Below, piece after piece: positions 34,901 through 46,500 of a stretch of DNA of 64,000 nt. Made by a program: the position numbers and the translations under genes. The stretch is from Leptoclinus maculatus. Its lineage: Eukaryota; Chordata; Actinopteri; Perciformes; Stichaeidae. The stretch is taken from NCBI GenBank assembly GCA_032191485.1, contig JAVDOI010000003.1, positions 27,572,336-27,636,335 of the forward strand, in the 5' to 3' direction. A model generated the notes under the pieces. It had not been told where the DNA came from, did not search any database, and worked only from the letters and a program-made list of their open reading frames with translations. Each line of letters starts with the position of its first letter. The stretch's first letter is position 1.

Positions 34901-37166
34901 GGAAAATAATTTGACCCCTGAACAGATACAGGTGTCTGCTAACAATCCATAAAGATCTTTTAGAGTAAACCTTCACTTAGTGACTTCACAATGGATCTTA
35001 TTTCATAAGGAAAAGCAAAAATGGACTTTCACACTGCAGATTTAAAAACTGTGAATAACTTGTGAGGAGTAGTCAGAAGGTCTCAACTTTGAGGTTGAAT
35101 GTGAAGAGGCTGTGTCTGAGTATGAGCATGGTGAATGGCATATATGCTCTGTAACCTGCTAAAAAAAAGGCACCGTCCCAACTGTCCCCTCGTGTCACTG
35201 CAGTTTTATATATTTGTATTGGCCTTGAAAATCAGTGGCGATAAAAAGGAGGTTAAGAGTTACTGAAACCAATCGAAACCCCCTGTTGAAAGTCAAAAAG
35301 GTATTTAGTAACCAAATAAAAAGGGATAAAAGGGAAGCTTGTAAAGTCCAGATGAAATAAAGAGCTACGGGGCTTATAAAAAAGCATGTCAACCCAAATG
35401 ACAAAACCGCAGAAGACAAATGTCAAGGAAACTGAGCAAAGAGGACAATAACATGAACCACAACAACATCGAGTAATAACAAGAAATGGAAACAATCTCA
35501 ATGCAGCAAATTAAATTGAACATGCATGGCTGCAGTTAAACGTCAAAAATATTTTTACACTGCTAAAGCTGAACCGAAGACAGGAGCTCAATAGCTGCTC
35601 CGGAGGGACGCTTGCCTGTAACAGAGCGCCCAGCTGCCAGCTATTGACCCACACACACCAGATGCATCACGTTCTCTCTGACCAAAAGCAAAAGTACAAG
35701 TGAAGCAGACACCCTTTGCACGCGTGTGAGTGTGTGTGTGAGTGTGTGTGTGTGTGTGTGTGTGTTCACCCTTTTCTCCTCATCCCTAAACTCACGGCCA
35801 TCAAATCTCAGCCTCCAGGGACAGCTGTCGGATTGACTTCCAAAACTGGACAGTCACTCTGCAACTCCAACCCCCACCACACACACACACACACACACAC
35901 ACACATTAGCATCAGTCCTCAGATCTAGTGAGTGTAATCTGCTTAGTTTATGCCTGACTCACAGTCATCCATCAATTACTGAGACAGAGGGAAAGACTAT
36001 TGACACTGTGTGCAAACACCATTGTCTCTCGCCGCAGTGGCACAGTACCTCTCAGACACTTCAGTGGTTTACAGAAGGAGTGGAGGGGCATGGGGAAGTA
36101 AAAGTGGAGAAAAAGAGAAAGGAAGAAAGTGGAGATGAAAAATAAGATGAAGAACATGAGAGAAATATGATGATGATATAGAAATGGAGGAGCTTTGTAC
36201 AGTTCCGCGTCTCTAAATAGATGGATGCGAGGGAAATGATACATAGAATGATGGATTAAGTGACAGATTGGAATAGGATCAGTTTCATTGTATTGATCCG
36301 TTGCGCACTGTACAGGGATCAGAGGTCACACACACACACACACACACACAGCAGAAGCCCAAGAAAGCCTCTGGGAGAAGCTTAAAGCAACGTAACCATA
36401 GAAATGTCACTTAGAGCTACTGAGACCTGCTGCTGCTATCCTCGGAGGGTCAATGCTCTTTAAATGGTTTTCACTTATCTGGACATCCTGCTTTCCCACT
36501 GGGGAGGAAGTTCCGTCAGTGCTGGGACACGTATATATGCACAGGAAGGCATTCAGGCAGGCAGGATTTCATTAGCGCCAATTTGGGATCATTTCGTGAG
36601 TCTTTGAGACTCAATGCACGGAGAAACACGGTGGACTTGCAGGCTCTTACGGCTGCTTTACAGCCTAATAACTTGGCTGGACTGCCCTCTAGTGGACGGA
36701 TTTATTTGCCATTCACAAGCAGCTTTGCTGCCTCGAACTGACCACAAGCCTGATAAGAGTTGATTATTTAAAAGCACTATTAAGGACTGTAATGGAATTG
36801 TAATGTGATTGAAGTTTAGCCTGATTATGGCCAGTACGTGTCATTGTTTCCCCCCGTCCAATCATCAGGCCATGTTGTCTTCTGGCATGTGACCATCTGG
36901 AGGTTCTTAGGGCGATTATGTAACCAAGCCTATCCTAACAACACAATGTGGATTACTGCAGCACGGCCCCTTCATACTCTCAACAACCTATTGGATTAAG
37001 AAGTCATCCTCTGGTCTCCAGCTCATTAACCTTTACTTGTGATGGAGTATTTTGACGTCGGGTTATTGGTACTTAAGTAACAAATCCGATTACTTCTAAA
37101 ATTAAATTGATTTTACTTGATTTGGACAGATGAGCTTCATACACATCCTTTTCACAAGTAACCCTC

Positions 37167-37171
<5 letters not shown>

Positions 37172-37209
<38 letters not shown>

Positions 37210-37333
37210 GGTTCCCAGACCAGTCTCAGGTGAGGAGCCGTGGATGCGGGCCCAACACACACATAAAATCCTGGGAGTCAGCACCACACACCTACTGCTG
37301 ATGTCAGGAACTATTATACACACTTTCACATAA

Positions 37334-37390
<57 letters not shown>
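37172..37390. repeat. Paired (CA)n microsatellites
   Basis: CA tracts at 37172-37207 and 37335-37390 flank 127 bp of unique sequence. Apparent ORFs here consist of Cys-Val or His-Thr repeats and are not genes. Confidence 0.9.
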
Positions 37391-37391
<1 letters not shown>

Positions 37392-38664
37392 CATGCAGTC
37401 TGATCTATCTCATCATATCACTTTTATCTCCACAGGTGGCAAATTTAGCCCTCTGGCTCACTGTCAGCATGTCTAGAATAAACAAACAGACACAGACATA
37501 CACAGAGACCAAAAGAGCTGTCCTGTCATGCTGGTTCAAAAAGGAAAAAAGTCTACCACAGCTTTAAGTATTCGCCTTCTGGCTTTCTTTTCTATCTCCC
37601 CATCTATCTAGAGCCAGCCCTCTAACGTGGCCTAACACATTCTGTCAGCAGCTCCACAGGTGAGCCAGTCTCGGCTCACGACAGCGTCTCACACCGCGGA
37701 GAGCCAAACGCCAATATGCTCGTCTAGCTTTCTCTGATTCCATCACCTCCTTCCCTTCCTCTTTTTAATCCTTCACACTGTGTCGCCACCCCTTCCTTAC
37801 TGCCCTGCCTCATCTGATCATACAAGATGCACCCCGGGGGTCGCTGCTGGAATTTCCTTGCTTTTTTTTTCCTGCAAAATGTGACACCGGGCCCATTTCA
37901 TCCTACACCACCCTCCTTTCCAGGCTTTGGAGGCTTCCTGTAAGTAACCCAACCTTGCGGTCATCCTTCAGCCCGCTCAACACAGTTCACTGGTTCCTGG
38001 CCACGCCAAGGTACACCAGTCAAAATGTAATTTTCTGCAAGATTACACATGATAATGACTCGCTTTTGGAGGGCCGCCGTAAATGATGACTTCCAATTAT
38101 AGATGCACAACTATATCGATCGGTCAACAGGAGCAGTGAGGAAGAGGAGAGTACAGTAATGTTGTGTTTACTGACATCTCTCTTGACGCCCCACACACAC
38201 AGTGGACGCTGCTGCAGGCGAACTAGAATAGCTGAATAATTGCAACTGAACTGCTTACAAAGTCTGACATAGGCTGGAAAGCAAGTATTGATGGGAGCCA
38301 ATAAAAAGCCTGAGAAATAAGTTCACCTGGGAGCAGAGTAGACCTTCACCTGGCCACACACACACACACACACACGCAGATATATTTTGTGCGCACCTCT
38401 GTTTCCATTCAAACACCACATTGGACTGTTTCTAAGCAGACAGAAACAAAAACACATTGGTTGATTTGCTCCGATTACAAGAAGCTTGCACCTACTTCTT
38501 GCCATTCACTCATCTTAATGCTTTTTGCTGAGCACTTACTGTCAGTTTCATCCACTGGCTGGATGGCTGGTCCTCCGCTCTTCAGCTGCAGTCAGTCAGT
38601 CAGTCTCAAGGACAAATGCTCCGGCTCTCCTCGCCTCCGGTCTCTGTAGCTCAGCGATGCAGCA

Positions 38665-38709
<45 letters not shown>

Positions 38710-40159
38710 CCCCAACACACATAAATACATAAACACACTCACACATGCATTCCCCTCTCCCTCTTTCTCTCCTCTCAGCGCCTCACTCTGATCCAGTGCT
38801 GAGTTTACCTACCTGCCTATAGCTTGTGCTGGCAGGGGGAGTCCTGAGAGTGTGTGTCAGACGGAAAGTGTGTCTAAGAGGGGTTGGGTGGGGGGTGGGG
38901 AGGGGGGCAGGCAGCGTTCCCTTATATGCAGAGGGAGGTGGTGAGTAGAGGGGAGGGTAGAGGACACACAGCGCTCCTGTATTCCCATAGATACAGAGGA
39001 GGGATTTCTATTGCAGCCTTGCAAAGACGGGAGACAAGAGGGAGAGGGAGAGAGAGAGAGAAAAGAGGGAGGGAGACAGAGGGAGCATCATATTTCAGCG
39101 ATGTTGAGTCAGCATGTGAATGTGATGCATGTGTTGATGGGAGTTGGAAATATTTAGAGGGCATGTTGTGGATTAAAAAAGAAGCTGCGAGTGTGTTTGT
39201 GCGAGAAAAGCCAACAGACTAGAAAGTTCTCCTAGTTTTTGCATTTAATCGGTGGATGTTAGAAGAGGCTCAAACGCTGACGTACAACCGTGAATCAGCT
39301 TCACTACCACCGGACGTTTAACAGGTTTCATTTCACAGTTGTATTTCCATCTGATAAGTAACCACTGACTGAGAGAAAAATTAATTTCAAACCCTCACAA
39401 AGGTCTCTGTGGCAGCTGTGAGAGCTAGCAAGTTATTTTTTAAACATTTATTTTTGCCTGTCCAAAATATTGGCATCACCGATATTAACTTTTAACTTAC
39501 TACAGGTATATTTGTATTGACGTGAATGTTGGCCAATTAGAAAAAAGACAAGAGGAAACAGCGAGCCTGGCTGCCTCTAAAGCTCTGAAATGAACACGTA
39601 AGACGTTGCTTGTTTAAGTTATATTTAGCCAGGTCTCCAGGAATCAATGTTGATATTGCATGTTTCTGCAAACCACGGACGGATATTGTTGAACTTTTGC
39701 AAATCGGTCAGAGAAAGTGACACAATGAGTGACTGGTATTAAAAGTTACGTGGTATAATAACTAGTATGACAAATGAGAACGTTTCCAAAGATTGGGTGG
39801 GTCAAACAAACACAGGACTTTAACGCAGGAGACCGCTGTTCGGGTTCCTGTTCTTATTTAAGCTAGTTACAGTTGTTAGGTTACATTATTACCATATTGT
39901 TTTAACACAATTCATATTTTTTCAAACCTAAACCAAGTACTTTGTTGCCTAAACCTCGCTTCAGAATGTTAACCACGTGGCATTGTGCGATTCCTCAAGC
40001 GTGATACAAGACTGAGGGGGTATTTATTAAAAATGTAACATATCCCCTGGTTTGCAGATGAATACAATACCAACATTTTTTTCTGGCTATTTTGTGGCCT
40101 TTTACCACTTAGTTTTTCCGAAAAAGATCCGTATTGATTACTAAACTCTAAAAGATGCT

Positions 40160-40310
40160 GGTTTGTGGATTTTGTTACATTTGGACAGAACAAGGCTAGC
40201 CCGTTTCCTGTTATGATGCTAAGCTAAGCAGCGGCTGGCTTCATATTCATCTTTTCATCCAATTCTCCGCAGAACGAGAAGAAGCAAATTGTCCAAACTT
40301 TCACACTACT
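40160..40310. mobile_element. Partial relative of the foldback repeat at 17.2 kb
   Basis: GTTACATTTGGACAGAACAAGGCTAGC, CCTGTTATGATGCTAAGCTAAGC, GGCTGGCTTCATATTCATCTTTTCATCC repeats the right-arm order of the 17192-17516 element (CCAGTC..ATGCTAAGCTAAGC..GCTGGCTCCAGCTTCA..CTCTCATCTAAC). Only one arm is present and it is diverged. Confidence 0.55.
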
Positions 40311-41693
40311 CCTCAAAGTGATGCTTCTCAAAGAAGTTTGATTTGTTGTTTTTAATATGCACACATAGCAAAGTATGTAATTATTTGATGTTTTTCATGG
40401 GATATTAATATTGGCTTAAAAAAATCCAGCATGGTCAGGCTCTAGTTAATAAAATAATTATAAAATGAGCCTTTGGGGTGAACCACCCGAGGAACTGACG
40501 GGGTGGGAGTGGCCTCATAGGACAACTACCACATTGTTTAGTCTGAGTTTTCACTGACACCTCACACTTCTCTGAACAGGCCTAGTGGGGTAAAAGAACA
40601 CCCAAATGGGGCTCAATGGGTACAACAGAGTAGAGGAAAATAATATACTCACAGTACAACTTCCTGCACATTTATAAATTCATAATTTCATTTTTTATTT
40701 TGTTTTTCTAGACATTAAACTCTCTAGCTTCTCTTAAAACAATTTCAAATCTGTGCTCAGGACTATCTATGGTTGTAGGTAAACTATTTTACCCCATAGC
40801 CCAAACAAACAAACAATGGGTCGAAAAGTAATTTAGAAAGATAATTAAAGTAGCACTTCCTGTTTTTAGTTAAAGGACCTGCCGCTCACACAGGTGTTTT
40901 CACTTCTATCTGATTAGACCTCAAGCACAGCCTACACTCGCCATTAGTGCTAATTAAGTGGAAACACCTGTGAAACAAAAGGTATTAAGGACCTTTATAT
41001 ATGATAACAGCAATATATATATATATATATTTATTTTCAACTTCTGAAGACATTGAAAAGAGCTAAATTTATTAATTCTTTCACTGGGATTTCCAAAACT
41101 GTAAGGAGACGCTGAGACACTGAGTGCTTGCAACCAGACAATAAAATAGCCACTTCTTCATGTAATGCATGTCAAGTCATTATGGCTATGGCAGGCTAAA
41201 TACTGCAGTATACACATGTGTCAGGATAAAATACCTAAACAAACTGCATATAATAGTCAAAAGTCAGCAAGACTTTGACTCGTGCGTTTTCTTAGTAAAC
41301 GTCAGCAGAACCTGCAGCAGCCACAGCTGTACATGCATACGTAGTGGTGCTACAATCAGGGGGAAACGTGGGTTTGATTTAATCTTTTTGATAGATAAAA
41401 AACACTCTGATGATATGACTTTTTCCATTAAATGAACATAATAGAGGGGGGGGGGGGGGAAGATCCAGATAACACACACCCATATAGTGTACTTTTACTT
41501 CATTACCTTAAAAAGAAAGCTAAAATAAATCTTGAGGTATGACCTGCTCAAACAGTCTTTGATTCCAAATATATTGTGCAATATTGGACAAAACCATTGA
41601 TGGTTAATTCACTAACCAATACCGTTGACTGAAAACAAACCACACTGTCATCATCGGCTCAGGATAACATTAACTATGGAGGCGTCAACGTCA

Positions 41694-41699
41694 TTTATT
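41694..41699 (-). terminator. Candidate polyadenylation signal of gpatch2
   Basis: TTTATT on the + strand gives AATAAA on the - strand about 345 nt past the gpatch2 stop codon. Assignment is by position only. Confidence 0.35.
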
Positions 41700-42042
41700 T
41701 TCTCCAACATGGAGTTTCTTGAGAAGTTTGCAAAAAAGTATTTTCTCCAGCTCAGTTTCGTTCACTTCCACGTCTCTCTCTCTCCCTCTCTCTCTCTCGT
41801 TGTGTGGAAATCCACGGCTTCTTGCAGTTTCCCCAATATGGGAAAGTTTCTCTTTCATCACAGACTGTTGCTAGGTAAAACCTCATTCCTTCCCTTCTTA
41901 TGACTCGCATGCCTGGATTATTCTGGACCGTTTTTTTTTTTTTTTTTTTAAATCGTTCATCGCCCTGAGCAGCTGTTCCGTCTCCCTCGCTCCTTGTAGG
42001 TCGTTGGGCCTGCTTCAGGTTTAGCATCCAGACACCAGGTGT

Positions 42043-43239
42043 TCAGTTGAAACCTAGACCGGTGCCTTTGGGTCTCTGTGTGGCCCGGACGGGCTCGGTG
42101 ATGCCCCTGCCCTCTGGACCCAGGCCCATCCCCGGGCTCCAGCCCATGCTCTGTAACATCCGACTCCCCATGTTCGAGTCGGGGATCGGAGCCGCGTTCT
42201 CCCCGACCACTCCTGAAAAGAGAGGGCACAGGTCAGAAAGGAAAATTGGCCGTTTTATCCTATTAGACATAGCATATGAATTCATCAGTTATGACCCATA
42301 AGGGTCACAGTGACTCCAAGTGGATGTTTGTGTCAAATTAGAAACAATTTCCTTAAAGGCATTCCTGAGATATTATGTTCACCAAAACGGGACAGATGTG
42401 AGGTCACGGTGATCTCGATCTTTGATCACCAAAATCTAAAATCGGTTCATCCTCGAGTCTGAGTGGATGTTTGAAGAAATATCGTGGTACATATCTAAAA
42501 TATAGTTCCAGGTGATCAAGGATTTGCTGATTTGGTCTTTTTACATCATCATAAATGGGATGCGTTTGTGTTAAGAGACGTCATCTTTGGCTCTAGGAAC
42601 TAGTGACGGGCATGTTTTTAATGTGAATAGATTAATCAATCAAGAAAATAACAAGTTGGTGGTTTTATTCATTATACCATCTGGTGCTGTCTTTATACAA
42701 GAGTCTGTAAAACGTGTTGCACCAGAGGATCTCCTCCTGTGACGTCATCCCCACTGCATTAAAACAGTTGATACATCTAAGAATAATTGTAACGTAATCA
42801 TCACGTAAACACACCCAGTGAGAGAAAGTAGGTTCTCAAACAGTCTTTTTTTAATCCTCGTTCTTCCTGAAAGCTCACGGTCCGGTAACAGATGCCGACT
42901 TATTGCCCTTTTTCCCCTCCATCTTGATTTGTATGAAGCCCGGGGCGAAGCCGCACGCTCATTTACACACTCGGTGGTTGAGTGCGCGGTGGATTAAAGC
43001 CAAATTCTGAAGTCGTGAATTTGGCAGGGCCTCTGCTGCTGCTGCTGCCGCCACCTGCTGCTCTTGAGCACGACACCGGTGTGCGGAGCGAGTATCAAAC
43101 GTGTTTGGTGTTTGCAACGTAAAACCTTCATGTGCCTGCTCACCGAGTGTCGCTGAGACGTTGTTATATCTTCAACTTGCAATACTTAGTTGTGTGTCAT
43201 GGTCTAAAATATGATCAGAAACGGGACGTGGCTTCAGGG

Positions 43240-43299
<60 letters not shown>

Positions 43300-43338
43300 C
43301 ATACATATATATACATATATATATACATATATATATAC

Positions 43339-43371
<33 letters not shown>

Positions 43372-43408
43372 CATATATATATACATATATATATACATAT
43401 ATATATAC

Positions 43409-43505
<97 letters not shown>

Positions 43506-46500
43506 ACAGTAAAAGGCTTAGCTACCTCCTTCCTCCTACAAAAGCATCAACAGGCCCAGAGGTACAGAAAGTGGTTTGGGCGAGGGGAAGGGGGGGGGAG
43601 CAGTCTCTCTGCTCTAAAAGCACGACTAGCCAGCTGACTCTTGTCCAACTTAAGCTAAAGCATGGTGTATTAATAAGAGAGATATGCGTAGTGAAAGGCT
43701 TGTTGTTTACATCAGTGTATGTGCGAGACAGAAGGCAATGAGGGAAGCAGGCTGGTGAACATACTGAGCTCAACCAAGAGGGGGGGGGGGGGGAGAGAAA
43801 CCAGGCGACAAAGTGAGAGCCAAGAATACAATAAGAAGGGGGAAGTAGGTACAAAGTGCCAGATGGTGTGTTAGGTCCAGCTAGGTTTGCATCCAATACC
43901 TGAGGGGGCGGTGGAGCCGAGGGGGGCTGCTTTTCGCCTCCGCTTGACATCCCCCGTACACAGAGAGCCCAGGTGCCCGCTGGTCTGTCTGCAAAACCAG
44001 CCAAGCGTGACAAAAGTATGGGAGCATTAGTTTGAGCTGAAATAACACCGTGGAAAGTAGCTGGAAGAATCGCATTAAAACAAGGTGAAAGCTACGGGGA
44101 GTCGGGTCGATGAGACCGCAGCAGAAACAAACGCAGGTACTAAATGAAATTAGTCCCGAGTTTTGGTCGTAAATCACCGGTGTTTAGAGGGAAACTGTGT
44201 TTCTCACCTGCTGGCGGTTTTTACCGAGCAGCTTCTCCGATGCCCTTTGTCTGACCGCGGGTCCCAATGCAACTGAAGTGGCAGAGGAAAAACTTAAGTT
44301 GACGCTCAAGCAGGTTTGCATTAAATCCTTGCAATAAAACAACAACCACATAGGTCCTTTTTTTTTTTTTTATTAAACTTTGCATTTGAGAGGGAAGACG
44401 TTGGTAAAGAAACATGGCTCACCTGTCCGTGCTCTCTCCTCGAGCCCGAGCTAAACCAGGGCCTGTTGGAGATATAATAATATATAATAAGGCCCTCAAA
44501 GTCCCACCAAGGCAGCGTTCCAGAGACAGAAAGCAAACTGTGGGTGAGCTGTTGTCCATCACAGAAGCAGTTACCGTTATAGACTCTAACTTAGGAACAT
44601 TACTTGCATTTGAACTGCAGGAAGTTGCAGTTTAATTAACTACGGACAGATGTGGAACCTGTAATAGGAAATCAATATTATCCGTGTTCCAGTTTACTTT
44701 GCTTTTATATCGTCTCGATACTAAGTCATTTTCTATTGCATGCTGTTGTTTTATCTAACCCTGCCGTCTGCAAACAAATTAGTTTTACATAACAATCTGA
44801 ATTGATTCTAGAGGTAAACTGGCTCACAGGTCGCTACTATTTTCAGCCTCAACCACTTCATTTGTATCGCACCTTTCATAAAAAATAAAAATGCAACTGA
44901 AAGTGCTACAATCATAACAGCAGATTAAAAAGAAACTAGAATTACCGCCTCGCAGTTGTGTGACAACCAGTCAAGTTGCAGATTACCTCCATGTCTGTCC
45001 ACAACACCATCAACTCATCACTAGCCATCACTAGCCATCCTATTATGAAAGTGTCATAATTAGCATATGAATTCTTGAGTAATGCCCCAATAAACGTGCT
45101 ATGTGAGGTAACGATGAGCACCAAATTATAAATCGGTACAACCTTGAGTCCAGGTCGACGTTTGTGCCAAATTTTTAAGAAATTTGCTCTCTGCGTTCCT
45201 GAGATATCGCGTTCACCACCAAAATCTAATCGACTCTCTAGCAACTTGTGATGGTCATGGTTTTAAATGTGAATAGATGAACCAATCAGGAAAATAACAA
45301 GTAAGTTGTTCGTTTCACTTGTTTGTGATCCTGTCTACCAGCTGGTGCTGCCTCTATACAACTTATATAACTTAACACTTCTATAAAAGTCTGTAAAACG
45401 TCAACAAAGCCTCCGACCACGGCTCTCACAAGACATAAAAGTATGAACAAGAAAAGACAAAAATAGACAACAGAACAATCAGAATTAATTACAATTTGAA
45501 AAAAAGAAAAGATGGGCACTCACTCGTGGGAGTCCTGGCTTTGTCTGCCCAGTCTGTCATTGAAGCTTTGGCTGGAGCCGCCCGCCTGAGATGCCTGCTG
45601 GTTTACATGAAGACGACTCAGCCTGGCCTGGAACCCTGACCAACAGAGTAGTGGTTCGTCACCACTTCATTAAATGATGAGGCCTGGTAAACAATAAGGT
45701 GGCCACTAAGGAAGAACCGTATCCTGTGAGGTACCGGGATTTATGTAAAACATGATCAGGTGTGTATTAATCGTATGAATAATGGTTTTTTTCTATTTAG
45801 TACTGCTGGTCATGAGTGAGACTGCAACAACAACGACCATATACACACCCACAGTGTTATAATTTGACTAGACATTTACTACAGTGTGTCTGAGTCTCTA
45901 ACAAACAATCAGACTGCTGTTTTTAACTCCACCGTCTGTATGTTTCCAGCCTACCTCTCTGTGCTCCGTGGCTCATGAGGGGGAAGGATCCGGTGAGGAT
46001 GCTGTTGAAGACCGGGTCCGCCAGGTCCAGCTCCTCCGAGCCCGTCTCCCTCTCCCACCAGGGAACCACCCCCGCTATCCCACACGCACCCCCGGGTCCG
46101 GAACCGGAGCCCGGCTCACCCTCGTAGAACCAGTCGCTCTGCTCGTCATCCGCTGGGAGGAGAGAGGAAAACGTGAGCCGGTGTTTCACTTTACATAAGT
46201 TAAATACTACGTATACCTACTGTCTATGTACACTTTCCTTTGAGTGGGAACAATAATACTAAACATATCCGAGTATTTACCTTGCCGTCCCTCATCATTG
46301 GTGTAGAGGCCTCCGTCACTGCTGTTACTCACGCTGCTGGTCTCGCTGAAAAAGAGAAGAGCGGAAGATGGAAATGCAAACCCTTTTTCCAATTAACAGA
46401 AGCCAAGGTCTCTAAATGTTTTATGCCATAAAAAGGACATCTGAATACAAAACTTGCCGGAAAAATAGGTCAAATTTCAATCTAATTTGGGAACTTTCTG

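Larger units (their letters stand above)
31949..42042. other. Region between esrrg first coding exon and gpatch2 3' end
   Basis: About 10 kb without a supportable exon. It must contain the esrrg promoter and any non-coding first exons (reading to the left), and the gpatch2 3' UTR near its right end. It is rich in CA/TG microsatellites: 35730-35765, 35879-35905, 36328-36350, 37172-37207, 37335-37390, 38356-38375 and 38668-38705. A (TA)n run sits near 41012-41031. A partial copy of the 17.2 kb repeat is at 40160-40310. Confidence 0.5.

Noticed and set aside
28352..37390. CRISPR-like regular spacing of repeats
   Set aside because: These are eukaryotic CA microsatellites without conserved repeat-spacer structure.
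43132..43741. Long Tyr-Ile repeat ORFs on both strands
   Set aside because: They are translations of the (AT)n array in all frames and therefore not genes.
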